Part shown: positions 8,743-18,406 of the stretch, piece after piece
Layout of the letters: the number at the start of each line of letters is the position of its first letter
Position numbering within the stretch: position 1 is the first letter of the stretch
From: Bacillus siamensis KCTC 13613
GTDB taxonomy: Bacteria > Bacillota > Bacilli > Bacillales > Bacillaceae
Direction of reading: 5' to 3'
DNA: 64,000 nt
Assembly: GCF_000262045.1 (NCBI RefSeq)
Contig: NZ_AJVF01000013.1
Coordinates: 248,001 to 312,000, forward strand
The notes under the pieces: generated by a model
Database searches by the model: none
Seen by the model: only the letters and a program-made list of their open reading frames with translations
What the model was told of the DNA's origin: nothing
Made by a program: the position numbers and the translations under genes

Positions 8743-8773
8743 AATAAAAAAACAGACACATGACGCGTCTGTC
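8743..8773 (-). terminator. Rho-independent terminator of ymfC
   Basis: On the minus strand ACAGAC pairs with GTCTGT (8772-8767 with 8757-8752), extended by G-U pairs, then a T7 run. It starts directly after the ymfC stop codon. Confidence 0.85.
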
Positions 8774-9499
8774 TTAAAAACGTTTTCTGACAACATGAAA
8801 GCTGAACTTATCAGCCCGGAAATAATTTAATGAATACAGCACAGGCTCATCATGCTGATTATAGTGGGTTTGTTTCAGCAATAAAAGCGCCGTCTCCGGT
8901 TCGCACTCCAAAACCGGTGAAATCGTATCGTGGTATCCGATCGGTTCAATATCAGCAACGGCATAGCTGATCACAGATTCGGAGTTTTTTTCCAAGAGAT
9001 CAAAAATGGATTCCTGTTCATGACAGAAAGAATTCGGCAGAATGTCCATCGGAATCGTATCCAGACAATAAACGACCGGAGTGCCGCTTGCCGTTCTCAC
9101 GCGCTCCAAATAAAAAAGCTCCTGCTCAGGCTCAAGCCGGAATCTTGCGATATCTTCATCAGACGGTGTAATAACCTGAGACGACAAAAAAATCGTACCC
9201 GGCACCATGTTCGCTTGCTGAATCATTTTCGTCACACTGTTGAGCTGTTCAATACCTGAAAGAAACAGCGGTTTTGTATGGACGAAAGTGCCCACACCGT
9301 GCCTTCTGATAATCACATGCTCCTCTTCAAGGATACGTAAAGCTTCACGCAGAGTTGCCCGGCTGACACCCATCGATTTTGAAAGCTCAAATTCAGAAGG
9401 AAGCTTTTCCTTTTCGGTGTAAATTCCGTTTTGTATATCCTCTTTGATTCGCTCAATCACTTTTAAATACAAGTGACGATTGTCAGCTTTTGTAGACAT
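8774..9499 (-). CDS. ymfC: GntR/HutC family transcriptional regulator YmfC
   Basis: 241 residues. An N-terminal GntR winged helix (about 10-75) has the typical [21 protein letters not shown] core. A C-terminal UTRA ligand-binding domain (about 95-240) has the [23 protein letters not shown] pattern. UTRA domains often bind sugar phosphates, amino-acid derivatives or similar small molecules; the ligand here is unknown. A ribosome binding site (GGAGGGG) precedes the ATG. It lies between spoIIIE and the MFS exporter ymfD on the same strand, separated from each by a terminator. Confidence 0.88.
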   Translation of the reverse strand: MSTKADNRHLYLKVIERIKEDIQNGIYTEKEKLPSEFELSKSMGVSRATLREALRILEEEHVIIRRHGVGTFVHTKPLFLSGIEQLNSVTKMIQQANMVPGTIFLSSQVITPSDEDIARFRLEPEQELFYLERVRTASGTPVVYCLDTIPMDILPNSFCHEQESIFDLLEKNSESVISYAVADIEPIGYHDTISPVLECEPETALLLLKQTHYNQHDEPVLYSLNYFRADKFSFHVVRKRF

Positions 9500-9547
9500 G
9501 TTTCCCCTCCGTAAACCACTTTCATAAATTATTGAACAATTGGGACA

Positions 9548-9576
9548 ACTATATCATGTTTTGATAAAAAAATAAA
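9548..9576 (-). promoter_or_regulatory. Candidate promoter of ymfC
   Basis: A good -10 (TATAGT, 9553-9548) has only a weak -35 (TTTATT, 9576-9571) at 17-nt spacing. The flanking AT-rich region holds TTGT-containing half-repeats that could be an operator, but no clean palindrome is visible. Confidence 0.4.
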
Positions 9577-9604
9577 TAGGAATGATTTTGGCGGTATCAT
9601 TTTA

Positions 9605-9638
9605 AGCGAAAGCTCTCTCCTTTTTAAGAAGAGAGCTC
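9605..9638 (-). terminator. Hairpin terminator at the end of spoIIIE
   Basis: AGCTCTCT (9637-9630 on the minus strand) pairs with AGAGAGCT (9618-9611) and is followed by a weak T-rich tail. The spoIIIE stop codon lies in the loop. Confidence 0.6.
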
Positions 9639-11987
9639 ATCATATTGTTCTTTTGATAATAGTACTTCCCTCGGTTTGCTTCCTTCATACGGCCCGACGA
9701 CGCCCCGTTCCTCCATTGCGTCGATCAGACGCGCGGCCCTCGTGTATCCGATCCTGAACCGTCTTTGAAGCATGGAGACAGATGCCGTCTGCATGCCGAT
9801 AATCAAATCGACCGCTTCGTCATACAGATCATCCGTCACTTCACTGTGTGTTTCCGCGGTTTCTTCCGGAATCATTTCTTCTTGGTACTGCGCTTTTTGC
9901 TGTGTGATGACATGATCTACGACATGCTCAACCTCTTCATCCGATAAAAATGCTCCCTGGACCCGCACAGGCTTATTCGCGCCTACAGGCAGAAACAGCA
10001 TATCTCCGCGGCCCAGAAGTTTTTCAGCGCCGCCCATATCTAAAATCGTCCGTGAATCGGTCTGAGATGAGACGCTGAAGGCAATTCTCGACGGAATATT
10101 GGCTTTAATCACTCCGGTAATGACATCGACTGAAGGCCGCTGTGTCGCGATAATCAAATGAATGCCTGCCGCCCGAGCCATCTGTGAAAGTCTCGTAATC
10201 GAATCTTCCACATCGGAAGAAGCGACCATCATCAGATCGGCAAGCTCGTCAACGATAACAACGATGTACGGCAGTTCGGGCTGCTTTACTTCTTCTTCGG
10301 CATTTGACCGCTTGATATGGTCGTTATAGCCTTCTATATTTCTCGTGCCCGTATGGGAGAACAGTTCATAGCGGCGCTCCATCTCATTGACGACCTTTTT
10401 CAAAGCCTGTGAGGCCTTTTTCGGATCTGTCACGACCGGCGCAAGCAGATGAGGAATGCCGTTATACACATTCAGCTCAACCATTTTCGGGTCAATCATC
10501 ATCATTTTCACTTCATGCGGTTTGGCTCGCATCAGGATGCTTGTAATAATACCGTTGACACAGACGCTTTTCCCGCTTCCCGTGGCCCCAGCGACGAGCA
10601 GATGGGGCATTTTGTTCAGTTCGGCAAGCACTGCCTCCCCGGAAATGTTTCGCCCCAACCCGATCAGAAGCTTCGCATCCGGCTTGTCGTTGAGCTTAGA
10701 TTCAAGCACTTCTTTTAACGAAACCATCGCAACTTCAGCGTTCGGCACCTCGATGCCGATTGCTGATTTCCCCGGAATCGGCGCTTCTATCCGGATATCC
10801 TTCGCGGCAAGCGCGAGTGCGAGGTCATCACTCAGATTCACGATTTTACTGACTTTGACCCCAACGTCCGGATAGACCTCATATTTTGTGACCGCCGGAC
10901 CGAGATGAACCTGCGTCACTTTCGCCTTTACGCCGAAGCTTTGAAAAGTCCGTTCGAGTTTTCTTGCATTCTCGTAAATGTTTTTCTTATCGGTCTGCTG
11001 GCCTGTATGTTTCGGGTCAGCCAGAATGTCCAATGAAGGCATTTGGTAATCCTTATTTTCAAGCTCTGTAAACGTCATGGGCGGAGCCGCAGCCGCCGGT
11101 TCGTCGCTGTCCTGAGCGCCGCCGGAGGGCTCTTCTTTTACCATTTGAGCCGTCTCCTGCGTCTCTTCAGGAATCACCGGTTCGTCACGCTTCTCCTGAC
11201 GGTCTGAGAAGCTTGAAATAATCGGCTCTGAATGGATGAGCGGCGTAATGATTTCCTCATCCTCTTCTTCTTGCTCAGGCACTTCTTTTTTCTTTTGAAC
11301 CCGTTTTTGTTTTTTGCCCGATTTGGTTTTTGTTTTCGGCGAAGACATATTCGTTCTGACCGTTTTCATATCCTCAAGAAACGCCTGCCATTGACCGCAG
11401 ATAAACCGGCCGACGGGGCTCGTCCATTTTTTGAGCGTTTCCTGCAGTGAACGCCCCGTTACAAGAATCAGCCCCATTAAGATCAGCACGATCGCCATGA
11501 TCTGTGAACCCGTTGATGCAAATAAAAAGTGGGAAGCTGCAAACAGTACCGCGCCGATCATACCGCCGCCCAAATCAGGCGAGGCGGCCTGCTGTTTCAT
11601 ATCCATCATAAACAGCTCCCACGTGTTGCCGATGACACTTGCGGACCGAATCGACCCGTGATGAGACAGATTTTTAAAGAGCTGTACGTGAGACAGCAGC
11701 AAAATACTGGCGATAATACAGTACAATCCGGCTTTCCTTCTCGTTAAAAGACTTGGACTCTTCTTTTTCCAAAACAGCGAAATTCCCAGAAGGAAGAGCG
11801 CAATTAAGCATAAAATAAACCACTCTCCGGCAAAAAAACGGAACAAGTACACAAATGTCTGTCCCACAACGCCGAGCTGCAAAACAGCAATAATCGAGAT
11901 TGCAACGCAGAGCAGTCCGCTTAGTTCGTATTTTAGATTGAGCTTACTCTCTTGTTTCTTTTTAGATTTCCGTTTTTTCTTTGCCAC
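9624..11987 (-). CDS. spoIIIE: DNA translocase SpoIIIE
   Basis: 787 residues. The N-terminus is basic ([10 protein letters not shown]) and is followed by membrane segments at about 20-165. A charged linker (about 200-320) differs most from my memory of B. subtilis. The FtsK/SpoIIIE motor has Walker A GATGSGKS (about 460) and Walker [13 protein letters not shown], and a C-terminal gamma winged helix (about 725-787) reads SRS sequences. It pumps the forespore chromosome through the septum during sporulation. The start is a GTG at 11987 after AAGGTG with 6-nt spacing; an ATG three codons upstream lacks a properly spaced site. Confidence 0.97.
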   Translation of the reverse strand: MAKKKRKSKKKQESKLNLKYELSGLLCVAISIIAVLQLGVVGQTFVYLFRFFAGEWFILCLIALFLLGISLFWKKKSPSLLTRRKAGLYCIIASILLLSHVQLFKNLSHHGSIRSASVIGNTWELFMMDMKQQAASPDLGGGMIGAVLFAASHFLFASTGSQIMAIVLILMGLILVTGRSLQETLKKWTSPVGRFICGQWQAFLEDMKTVRTNMSSPKTKTKSGKKQKRVQKKKEVPEQEEEDEEIITPLIHSEPIISSFSDRQEKRDEPVIPEETQETAQMVKEEPSGGAQDSDEPAAAAPPMTFTELENKDYQMPSLDILADPKHTGQQTDKKNIYENARKLERTFQSFGVKAKVTQVHLGPAVTKYEVYPDVGVKVSKIVNLSDDLALALAAKDIRIEAPIPGKSAIGIEVPNAEVAMVSLKEVLESKLNDKPDAKLLIGLGRNISGEAVLAELNKMPHLLVAGATGSGKSVCVNGIITSILMRAKPHEVKMMMIDPKMVELNVYNGIPHLLAPVVTDPKKASQALKKVVNEMERRYELFSHTGTRNIEGYNDHIKRSNAEEEVKQPELPYIVVIVDELADLMMVASSDVEDSITRLSQMARAAGIHLIIATQRPSVDVITGVIKANIPSRIAFSVSSQTDSRTILDMGGAEKLLGRGDMLFLPVGANKPVRVQGAFLSDEEVEHVVDHVITQQKAQYQEEMIPEETAETHSEVTDDLYDEAVDLIIGMQTASVSMLQRRFRIGYTRAARLIDAMEERGVVGPYEGSKPREVLLSKEQYDELSS

Positions 11988-12032
11988 ACTCATCACCTTA
12001 CTGCGTTAAAAAATGTAAAATCATACATCATG

Positions 12033-12058
12033 AAGAAAAGCAGCCTTTTACCGGCTGC
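12033..12058 (-). terminator. Rho-independent terminator after tepA-ylzJ
   Basis: GCAGCC (12058-12053 on the minus strand) and GGCTGC (12045-12040) enclose a 7-nt loop and are followed by TTTTCTTC. It lies between the ylzJ stop and the spoIIIE start. Confidence 0.8.
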
Positions 12059-12121
12059 GTTTTTCTGTAGGATTCCCCTATTATAGCATATTTTGCCCCC
12101 GAGAAACGGACTGAATGCCGG

Positions 12122-12331
12122 TTAGATTTTCAACTTGATTTTTTGTCCCGGAGCGATGTCCGGATTCAGAAAATCCATCGGGTTTGTACTTAAAATCTGT
12201 ACGACTTCAGCTTCATTTCCCTTCATTTCGACTAACAGCGGCACACCGGCATAGTCTACCTGTTCATGCGCGCTTTGCTCTCTTTCCTGACCGTAAACGA
12301 CTTCTTGAGGCATGACGGTATAAAGGATCAT
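12122..12331 (-). CDS. ylzJ: YlzJ, small conserved protein
   Basis: 69 residues, no membrane segment, rich in acidic and polar residues. The pattern fits the YlzJ-like family of Bacillus, whose function is unknown to me. The ATG overlaps the tepA stop by 4 nt (ATGA), so it is translationally coupled to tepA. A terminator follows. Confidence 0.82.
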   Translation of the reverse strand: MILYTVMPQEVVYGQEREQSAHEQVDYAGVPLLVEMKGNEAEVVQILSTNPMDFLNPDIAPGQKIKLKI

Positions 12332-13065
12332 TGAATCATCATTCCTTCCTTGCCCTTTCGTTCTTCAATCAGCTGATTCAGCTTTTTTATCGCCTGTCCG
12401 ACGCCGCCGACGGCATCAATTAATCCGTAATCAGCCGCATCTTTTCCGACTACGTTCGTTCCGATGTCCCTGGTCAGGTTTCCTTTTGAAAACATCAGTT
12501 CTTTGAATTTTTCTTCGGAAATATTTGAATGATGGGTCACAAAGTTGACGACCCGCTCCTGCATTTTGTCCAAGTATTCAAATGTTTGCGGAACCCCGAT
12601 AACCAGACCTGTAAGCCGAACGGGGTGAATGGTCATAGTCGCTGTTTCCGCGATAAAACTATGATCACATGACACGGCGATCGGCACACCTATCGAATGT
12701 CCCCCGCCGAGTACGATTGAAACGGTCGGTTTTGACAAAGATGCGAGCATCTCTGCAATCGCAAGCCCCGCTTCCACATCACCGCCGACGGTGTTTAAGA
12801 TAATCAGAAGTCCTTCAATTTTCGGATTTTGCTCAATGGCGACGATTTGCGGAATGACGTGTTCATATTTGGTTGTTTTATTTTGCGGCGGCAGCTGGAC
12901 ATGCCCCTCAATTTGGCCGATGATTGTCAGACAGTGAATATTGGTATCTTGAGACATTTGCGGCAGAGATGTCTCTCCCAGCTGCTGAATTTTGCTCATA
13001 ATGCTGTCTTTCGCATCTGATTTTTCGGGCTGCTGTTCTTCGGTGTTTTCCATACGATGATCCAT
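12328..13065 (-). CDS. tepA: ClpP-like serine protease TepA (YlqB/YmfB)
   Basis: 245 residues. After a polar N-terminal tail (about 1-45), a ClpP/crotonase-like domain carries GGDVEAGL, the nucleophile Ser in GGGHSIG and a His in TMTIHP, the classical Ser-His arrangement of ClpP-type enzymes. TepA has been linked to protein translocation and early spore outgrowth in B. subtilis (recalled). The cytoplasmic location is inferred from the lack of a signal peptide. The ATG follows AAGGGTG. It is upstream of and coupled to ylzJ and follows the rnjB terminator. Confidence 0.88.
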   Translation of the reverse strand: MDHRMENTEEQQPEKSDAKDSIMSKIQQLGETSLPQMSQDTNIHCLTIIGQIEGHVQLPPQNKTTKYEHVIPQIVAIEQNPKIEGLLIILNTVGGDVEAGLAIAEMLASLSKPTVSIVLGGGHSIGVPIAVSCDHSFIAETATMTIHPVRLTGLVIGVPQTFEYLDKMQERVVNFVTHHSNISEEKFKELMFSKGNLTRDIGTNVVGKDAADYGLIDAVGGVGQAIKKLNQLIEERKGKEGMMIQ

Positions 13066-13130
13066 TTTATCTTCACCCTTTCCGAATGTCTCTTTGTATT
13101 ATGAACAAAGAAGCGGGTTTCCATCCGGGA

Positions 13131-13173
13131 GATGAACAAAAACAAAGCCGGAGCATCATGCGCTCCGGCTTTT
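13131..13173 (-). terminator. Rho-independent terminator of rnjB
   Basis: A perfect 11-bp stem AAAGCCGGAGC / GCTCCGGCTTT (13172-13162 with 13154-13144) has a 7-nt loop and is followed on the minus strand by GTTTTTGTTC. Confidence 0.9.
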
Positions 13174-13180
13174 GTGTACA

Positions 13181-14848
13181 TTATACTTCCATAATGATCG
13201 GAATGATCATCGGCTTGCGTTTTGTTTTTTCATAAAGGAATTGGTTCAGCGCATCGCGCATGGCTTGTTTCAGCGTGGACCATTCTACGGCGGATGTTTC
13301 CGTCGCTTCTGTCACGATTGAGCGGACGAGCTCAGTAGCTTGTACAATTAAGCCTTCTGATTCTCTGACATATACGAAACCGCGCGTAATGATTTCAGGA
13401 CCCGATACGAGGTTCTTTTTCTGCTTATCAAGCGTAATCACGACAATGAGAATGCCGTCTTGTGACAATAAGCGGCGGTCTCGCAGCACGATGTTGCCGA
13501 TGTCGCCGACACCTAGGCCGTCAATCAGAACGTTTCCGTACGTGACTTTATCCCCGATTTTCACATTCTGGCCGCGGAATTCAACGACGTCGCCTTTTTC
13601 AATTAAGAAAATGTCGCTGCGTTTCATGCCGATTTCTTCAGCGATTTTGGAATGCGCTTTTTGCATTCTGAATTCACCGTTAACCGGAATTAAATATTTC
13701 GGTTTTAACAAATTAAGCATGAGTTTTAATTCTTCCTGCGAACCGTGACCGGACACATGCACGCGTTTTTGGGCGAAAATGACTTGAGCCCCGGCGCGGA
13801 CAAGCTGGTTGACGGTTTTGGAATATACCAATTCATGTCCCGGAATCGGTGTTGATGCAATGACAACGGTATCTCCTTCTTCAATGTTAAGCTGCTTGTG
13901 CGCCTGCTTGGCCATCCGCGTAAGAGCGGCTAACGGCTCACCATGGCTTCCGGCTGTAACAATTGCCACTTCCCGTTTCGGATATTTTTTGACATCCTGC
14001 ACCGGAATGAACAATTCATCTTCTGCTTCAATATAGCCGAGCTTGCGCGCAAGCTGAAGCACGTTCTGCAGATTTTTCCCGGCGATTGCGAGTTTGCGGC
14101 CGTTCTGGGCGGCAGCCTGAATCACTTGCTGAATCCGGTTGATATTAGACGCGAATACGGCAACGATGACGCGGTTGTCTGAATTGTACATCGCATCGGA
14201 AATTTCACCGCTTACATGTGCTTCTGACGGAGTATATCCCGGGCGCTCCGCATTGGCGCTGTCAGAAAGCAGGGCAAGCACACCGCCGTTTCCGATTTTG
14301 GCGATTTCGCCGATATCACATGATTGGTGATAAGCAGGCGTCTGGTCAAATTTGAAGTCTCCCGTGCATACAATAGAGCCAAGTGATGTTTTAAAGCTGA
14401 CTCCCACTGAATCCGGGATGCTGTGGATCGTTTTAAAGAACGATACTTTTGTTGATTCAAATGTAATGACTGATTTGGAGTGAACTTCACGTAAATCAGC
14501 TTTTCGATTATGCCCGTACTGCTTGAGTTTTTCTCTCAGCAAAGCAAGCGTTAGCTTCGTTCCGTATACCGGCACCGACAGCTTGTTCAATAAATAAAAG
14601 ACGCCTCCGATGTTTTCATCGTGTCCGTGTGTCAGAAAAATGGCCTTCACGCGGTCAGCCCGTTCTACCAAGTAAGAAATATCCGGAATCACGACATCAA
14701 TACCGAGCATTTCATTTTCAGGGTGCATGAGCCCCGCATCTACTACAAATATGTCCGAGTCAATTTCAATGACATATAGGTTCTTCCCAATTTCTCCGAC
14801 ACCGCCAAGGGCGATAATTCTGACGTTTTCTGTATTTTTCTTTTTCAA
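13181..14848 (-). CDS. rnjB: Ribonuclease J2
   Basis: 555 residues. The metallo-beta-lactamase core, beta-CASP domain and C-terminal domain are recognisable, and it forms a complex with RNase J1 in mRNA decay and maturation. The metal motif reads HGHDEN (about residue 75) rather than the HGHEDH I recall for J1, fitting the weak activity reported for J2. GTKLT and the later HVSGHG motif are present. The start is a TTG at 14848 after AGGAGG. An upstream extension of 13 residues lacks a ribosome binding site, and the TTG start gives exactly the 555 aa I recall for B. subtilis. Confidence 0.95.
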   Translation of the reverse strand: MKKKNTENVRIIALGGVGEIGKNLYVIEIDSDIFVVDAGLMHPENEMLGIDVVIPDISYLVERADRVKAIFLTHGHDENIGGVFYLLNKLSVPVYGTKLTLALLREKLKQYGHNRKADLREVHSKSVITFESTKVSFFKTIHSIPDSVGVSFKTSLGSIVCTGDFKFDQTPAYHQSCDIGEIAKIGNGGVLALLSDSANAERPGYTPSEAHVSGEISDAMYNSDNRVIVAVFASNINRIQQVIQAAAQNGRKLAIAGKNLQNVLQLARKLGYIEAEDELFIPVQDVKKYPKREVAIVTAGSHGEPLAALTRMAKQAHKQLNIEEGDTVVIASTPIPGHELVYSKTVNQLVRAGAQVIFAQKRVHVSGHGSQEELKLMLNLLKPKYLIPVNGEFRMQKAHSKIAEEIGMKRSDIFLIEKGDVVEFRGQNVKIGDKVTYGNVLIDGLGVGDIGNIVLRDRRLLSQDGILIVVITLDKQKKNLVSGPEIITRGFVYVRESEGLIVQATELVRSIVTEATETSAVEWSTLKQAMRDALNQFLYEKTKRKPMIIPIIMEV

Positions 14849-14895
14849 AATCTGTATCCTCCTAGTCTCATACCCGTCCATCATCACTTGTTCCT

Positions 14896-14925
14896 ATTAT
14901 AACTGATATCAATTTTAGAAAACAA
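14896..14925 (-). promoter_or_regulatory. SigA-type promoter of rnjB
   Basis: A consensus TATAAT (14901-14896) has TTGTTT (14925-14920) 18 nt upstream on the minus strand. Confidence 0.65.
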
Positions 14926-14961
14926 GAAGAAGCGGAAGGTTTAGGGAAAACCAATATGTAG

Positions 14962-15002
14962 ACAAAACGGTCAAACTCACGATAAAAATGAGAATGACCG
15001 CG
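14962..15002 (-). terminator. Terminator after dapA
   Basis: CGGTCA-CTCA pairs with TGAG-TGACCG (arms 15001-14990 and 14980-14969) with a 2-nt internal bulge on each side and is followed by TTTTGTC. It ends the spoVF-asd-dapG-dapA operon. Confidence 0.78.
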
Positions 15003-15026
15003 TATTTTAACTGTATAAATTTTTTC

Positions 15027-15896
15027 TTACAGTTCGCTGATGACGCTGCTCAGGCTCAGGCGCTCATCTTCATTCAGCGGAATAAGAGGAAGACGCACAG
15101 ATCCGACATCAAGGCCTTTCAGCTGAAGCGCCGTTTTAACCGGAGCCGGATTAGGCGCTTTAAAGAGCTCCTTCATGATCGGGAGAAGTTTCTGATGAAT
15201 CAGTGCCGCGGTTGCCGTCTGCCCGTTTGTATAGTTTTTAATCATTTGCTGCATGTCAGAACCTACAATATGGCTGGCCACTGACACGACTCCTCTTCCG
15301 CCGACTGCGAGGATAGGAAGGGTTAACCCGTCATCACCTGAATAGACGTAAAAATCTTCCGGTGTTTCGGCGATGATTTTCGTAATCGCGTCAAGATCAC
15401 CGCTCGCTTCTTTAATCGCAGAGATATTCGGAATCTCCGCAAGTCTGATGGCCGTTTCCGGCGCAAGCGAAGCGACCGTTCTGCCCGGCACGTTGTAAAG
15501 CATAACAGGAAGAGATGTTTCTTCAGCTATAGCTTTAAAATGACGGTACATGCCCTCTTGGGAAGGCTTATTATAATAAGGCGTGACAAGCATAACGCAA
15601 TCGACGCCGGCTTCTTCAGCTTTTTTTGTCAGTTTGATGGAGTCTTTCGTATTGTTGCTTCCCGTACCCGCAATAACAGGCACGCGTCCGTTCACTTCTT
15701 TGACTGTAAATTCAAAGAGTGCAATTTTTTCTTCCGTTGAAAGTGTCGGAGATTCGCCGGTCGTCCCTGCGACGACTAAAGAATCCGTGCCGTTTTTCAA
15801 CAAATAGTCGATTAATGTAGACAGTTTTTGAAAGTCTACATTCCCTTTACTGTCAAAAGGGGTAATCATCGCTGTAGAAATATTTCCGACATTCAT
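15027..15896 (-). CDS. dapA: 4-hydroxy-tetrahydrodipicolinate synthase
   Basis: 289 residues, a (beta/alpha)8 aldolase of the DHDPS family. It condenses pyruvate with aspartate semialdehyde, the first committed step to lysine, diaminopimelate and dipicolinate. TGESPTLS, the Tyr of LVTPYYNKPSQ and the Schiff-base Lys in AIKEASGD are visible. The ATG at 15896 follows GAGGTG; an ATG 8 codons upstream would remove the spacing. It is last in the operon and supplies the substrate of the spoVF-encoded enzyme, which explains the gene order. Confidence 0.96.
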   Translation of the reverse strand: MNVGNISTAMITPFDSKGNVDFQKLSTLIDYLLKNGTDSLVVAGTTGESPTLSTEEKIALFEFTVKEVNGRVPVIAGTGSNNTKDSIKLTKKAEEAGVDCVMLVTPYYNKPSQEGMYRHFKAIAEETSLPVMLYNVPGRTVASLAPETAIRLAEIPNISAIKEASGDLDAITKIIAETPEDFYVYSGDDGLTLPILAVGGRGVVSVASHIVGSDMQQMIKNYTNGQTATAALIHQKLLPIMKELFKAPNPAPVKTALQLKGLDVGSVRLPLIPLNEDERLSLSSVISEL

Positions 15897-15926
15897 TTTT
15901 TTCACCTCATCATGATTCAATCACAT

Positions 15927-17141
15927 TTACTTTGAAAGTTCAAACACTTCATGCAGCGCATTTACGGCCGTTACCATATCTTTTTCATGAACGAGCACCC
16001 AGATCGTCGTATGGCTGTCGGCGGATTGCAGAATCGGAATGCCTTTATCTGAAAGTGCGGAGACGATTTTTGACGTAACACCCGGCACACCCATTATTCC
16101 GGCACCGACCGCTGACACTTTCGCACAGCTTTCCGTCACTGTCGGTTCATAGCCTAATTCGGCCAAAATGCTGCGCGCGGCTTCCGTTTTACTGCCGGCT
16201 ACGGTATAAACGATTTCACTCGGCGTAATGTTAAAGAAATCTACGCTGATGCCGGCGTTCGCCATTGCTTTAAAGACTTCTGTCTGAACATTGTATTGCC
16301 CCATTTTGGCGGGAACTTTAAATTGCGTTACGTCTTTTACATGAGCAATCCCCGTGATCAGCCGTTCGAACACATCGCTGCCGACGTTAGACGAATGATG
16401 GGACGTCACCAGAGTTCCTTTTTCTTTTGAATAAGTCGAGCGCACGCGGATCGGCACCTTTGCCTGCATGGCGATTTCCACCGCGCGCGGATGAATGACT
16501 TTCGCGCCTTGATAGGCAAGGTTGCAGATTTCCGTATATGTGACATTCGGAAGCGGCTTAGCATTTTCCACGATCCTCGGATCAGCTGTCATGACGCCTT
16601 CCACGTCCGTAAAAATGTCGATAAACTCAGCATCAACCGCCGCGCCGAGCGCCGCTGCTGATGTATCGCTTCCTCCTCTGCCGATCGTCGTCGTGTCGCC
16701 TTTTTCAGTCGCTCCCTGAAATCCTGCCACAACGACGGCATCATGGCTGGCGAGTGTCGCGAACAGCCGCTCTGTTTTCATTTCTATAATTTTGGCGTCA
16801 GTATGCTGGGCATTGGTTAAAAAGCCGGCCTGGGCTCCTGTTAAAGCTGCGGCTTTTATGCCGTTTTCCTTCAGCATGCTGGTAAAAACAACAGACGAAA
16901 TCGTTTCTCCGCAAGACAGAAGCATATCCTGCTCTCTCGGAGAAATGTCGGACTGGCTGCCGTAAAGAAGCCCGATCAAAGAATCCGTCGCGTACGGGTC
17001 TCCTTTTCTTCCCATCGCCGATACGACAACGACAACTTTATATCCTTCACTGATGGCATCTTTAATGTGTGCTAACGCAAGCTTGCGGCCTTTGTCATCT
17101 TTTACGGATGTTCCGCCGAATTTTTGAACAATGATTTTCAC
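15927..17141 (-). CDS. dapG: Aspartokinase I (diaminopimelate-sensitive)
   Basis: 404 residues. The N-terminal amino-acid kinase domain has KFGGTSVKD and the TTTIGRGGSDTSA phosphate loop. Two C-terminal ACT domains (about 265-400) bind the feedback effector. It phosphorylates aspartate, the entry to the aspartate family. In B. subtilis, isozyme I is the meso-DAP-inhibited form (recalled). The start is GTG at 17141 after GGAGTG with 6-nt spacing, giving MKIIVQKFGG; an upstream ATG lacks a site. It follows asd by 88 nt containing a strong hairpin. Confidence 0.94.
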   Translation of the reverse strand: MKIIVQKFGGTSVKDDKGRKLALAHIKDAISEGYKVVVVVSAMGRKGDPYATDSLIGLLYGSQSDISPREQDMLLSCGETISSVVFTSMLKENGIKAAALTGAQAGFLTNAQHTDAKIIEMKTERLFATLASHDAVVVAGFQGATEKGDTTTIGRGGSDTSAAALGAAVDAEFIDIFTDVEGVMTADPRIVENAKPLPNVTYTEICNLAYQGAKVIHPRAVEIAMQAKVPIRVRSTYSKEKGTLVTSHHSSNVGSDVFERLITGIAHVKDVTQFKVPAKMGQYNVQTEVFKAMANAGISVDFFNITPSEIVYTVAGSKTEAARSILAELGYEPTVTESCAKVSAVGAGIMGVPGVTSKIVSALSDKGIPILQSADSHTTIWVLVHEKDMVTAVNALHEVFELSK

Positions 17142-17168
17142 TATTTTCACTCCAAATTAGTCTGACGT

Positions 17169-17206
17169 AACAGAAGAGAGCAGGCAGAGCCTTACTCTCT
17201 TCTGTT
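17169..17206 (-). repeat. Perfect 12-bp intergenic hairpin between asd and dapG
   Basis: AACAGAAGAGAG (17169-17180) and its exact reverse complement (17195-17206) are separated by 14 nt. No T-run follows on either strand, so it does not look like a normal terminator. It may set differential expression or RNA processing within the operon. Confidence 0.7.
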
Positions 17207-17229
17207 CGCCTATAGAAAATACGTTTGTT

Positions 17230-18270
17230 TTATACGAGGTTCAGTTTTTGCAGGCTTTCCGCAATTTGAACTGAGTTCCAAGCGGCGCCTTTTAACAGGT
17301 TATCAGAAACAACCCACAAATGAAAACCGTTTGCTCTATCCAAATCTTTACGGATTCTTCCTACAAATACGTCCCGTTTGCCGACGCAATCAGCAGGCAT
17401 CGGGTAAAGCTGCTCCGCGGGATCATCCTGAAGCGTAACACCCGGAGCCTCTTTTAAAAGCTGTTTAATGTCTTCCACGGTTGCGTCATCACGGTCAAGC
17501 TCAATGTAAACAGATTCTGAGTGGCCTGTTTCAATCGGCAATCTGACACATGTCGCAGCCACTTCCAGCTTCGGCATATGCATGATTTTTTTCGTTTCAT
17601 TAATCATTTTCATTTCCTCAAACGTATAGCCGTTATCTTGGAATTTATCAATTTGCGGAATGGCGTTAAAAGCGATTTGATAATGCTTTTTGTCCCCTTT
17701 AACCGGCATAATGGACGGTTCTGCAGGCTCATTGTTTAAAATCGCCTTCGTCTGGCTGTACAGTTCTTTCGCCGCTTCATTGCCGGCTCCGGACACAGCT
17801 TGGTAAGTAGATACAATGACTTTTTGCAAGCCGTATGCTTTGCGGATCGGTTCAAGCGCCGCCACCATCTGAATCGTTGAACAGTTAGGGTTGGCGATAA
17901 TGCCGTTATGTTTATGCAGATCACCTTCGTTCACCTCAGGCACTACAAGCGGTGTATTTTCATCCATGCGGAATGCGCTGGTATTGTCAATTACGATGGC
18001 TCCCCGTTTTACAGCCTCAGGCGCCAGGCTTTGTGATACGCTTCCGCCGGCGCTGAATAGCGCGATATGAACGCCTTCGAAGCTTTCCGGAACAGCTTCC
18101 TGCACTGTATACTCTTCGCCTTTAAACGTTACTTTCGTACCAGCAGAACGCTTTGAGGATAGTAGTGTGAGTGTTTCGATTTCAAAGTTTCTGTCTTCCA
18201 ATGTTTTCAGCATTTGCTGCCCTACGGCTCCCGTCGCTCCGACAACTGCTACGTGTAATCCTCTTCCCAT
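17230..18270 (-). CDS. asd: Aspartate-semialdehyde dehydrogenase
   Basis: 346 residues. The N-terminal NADP-binding motif is GATGAVGQQM, the catalytic Cys lies in NPNCSTIQM (about residue 128) and the C-terminal half holds the dimerisation domain. It reduces aspartyl phosphate to the semialdehyde, which DapA uses. The ATG at 18270 follows AAGGAG with 8-nt spacing and gives the 346 aa expected; a longer reading adds 7 residues without a site. It is third in the operon after spoVFA-spoVFB. Confidence 0.96.
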   Translation of the reverse strand: MGRGLHVAVVGATGAVGQQMLKTLEDRNFEIETLTLLSSKRSAGTKVTFKGEEYTVQEAVPESFEGVHIALFSAGGSVSQSLAPEAVKRGAIVIDNTSAFRMDENTPLVVPEVNEGDLHKHNGIIANPNCSTIQMVAALEPIRKAYGLQKVIVSTYQAVSGAGNEAAKELYSQTKAILNNEPAEPSIMPVKGDKKHYQIAFNAIPQIDKFQDNGYTFEEMKMINETKKIMHMPKLEVAATCVRLPIETGHSESVYIELDRDDATVEDIKQLLKEAPGVTLQDDPAEQLYPMPADCVGKRDVFVGRIRKDLDRANGFHLWVVSDNLLKGAAWNSVQIAESLQKLNLV

Positions 18271-18332
18271 CTGTAAAACTCCTTCCGCCAATTAAGCATC
18301 ATTTGTTGAATTGACTTTGCATTTTACGTTTT

Positions 18333-18341
18333 ATTTTACCA
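18333..18341 (-). promoter_or_regulatory. Possible extended -10 promoter upstream of asd
   Basis: TGG-TAAAAT on the minus strand (TGn extended -10) has no clear -35. It could give vegetative transcription of asd-dapG-dapA independent of the sporulation promoter. This rests on one element and is weak. Confidence 0.35.
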
Positions 18342-18406
18342 TAGAATAGTCACGGATTGACCGAATTTTTTTATTCCGGAATGATTTTATGTGTCTTGAT
18401 TTTTTA

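Noticed and set aside
8663..8761. 33-residue N-terminal extension of ymfD
   Set aside because: It begins inside the terminator stem of ymfC and adds no membrane segment; a well-spaced TTG is present downstream.
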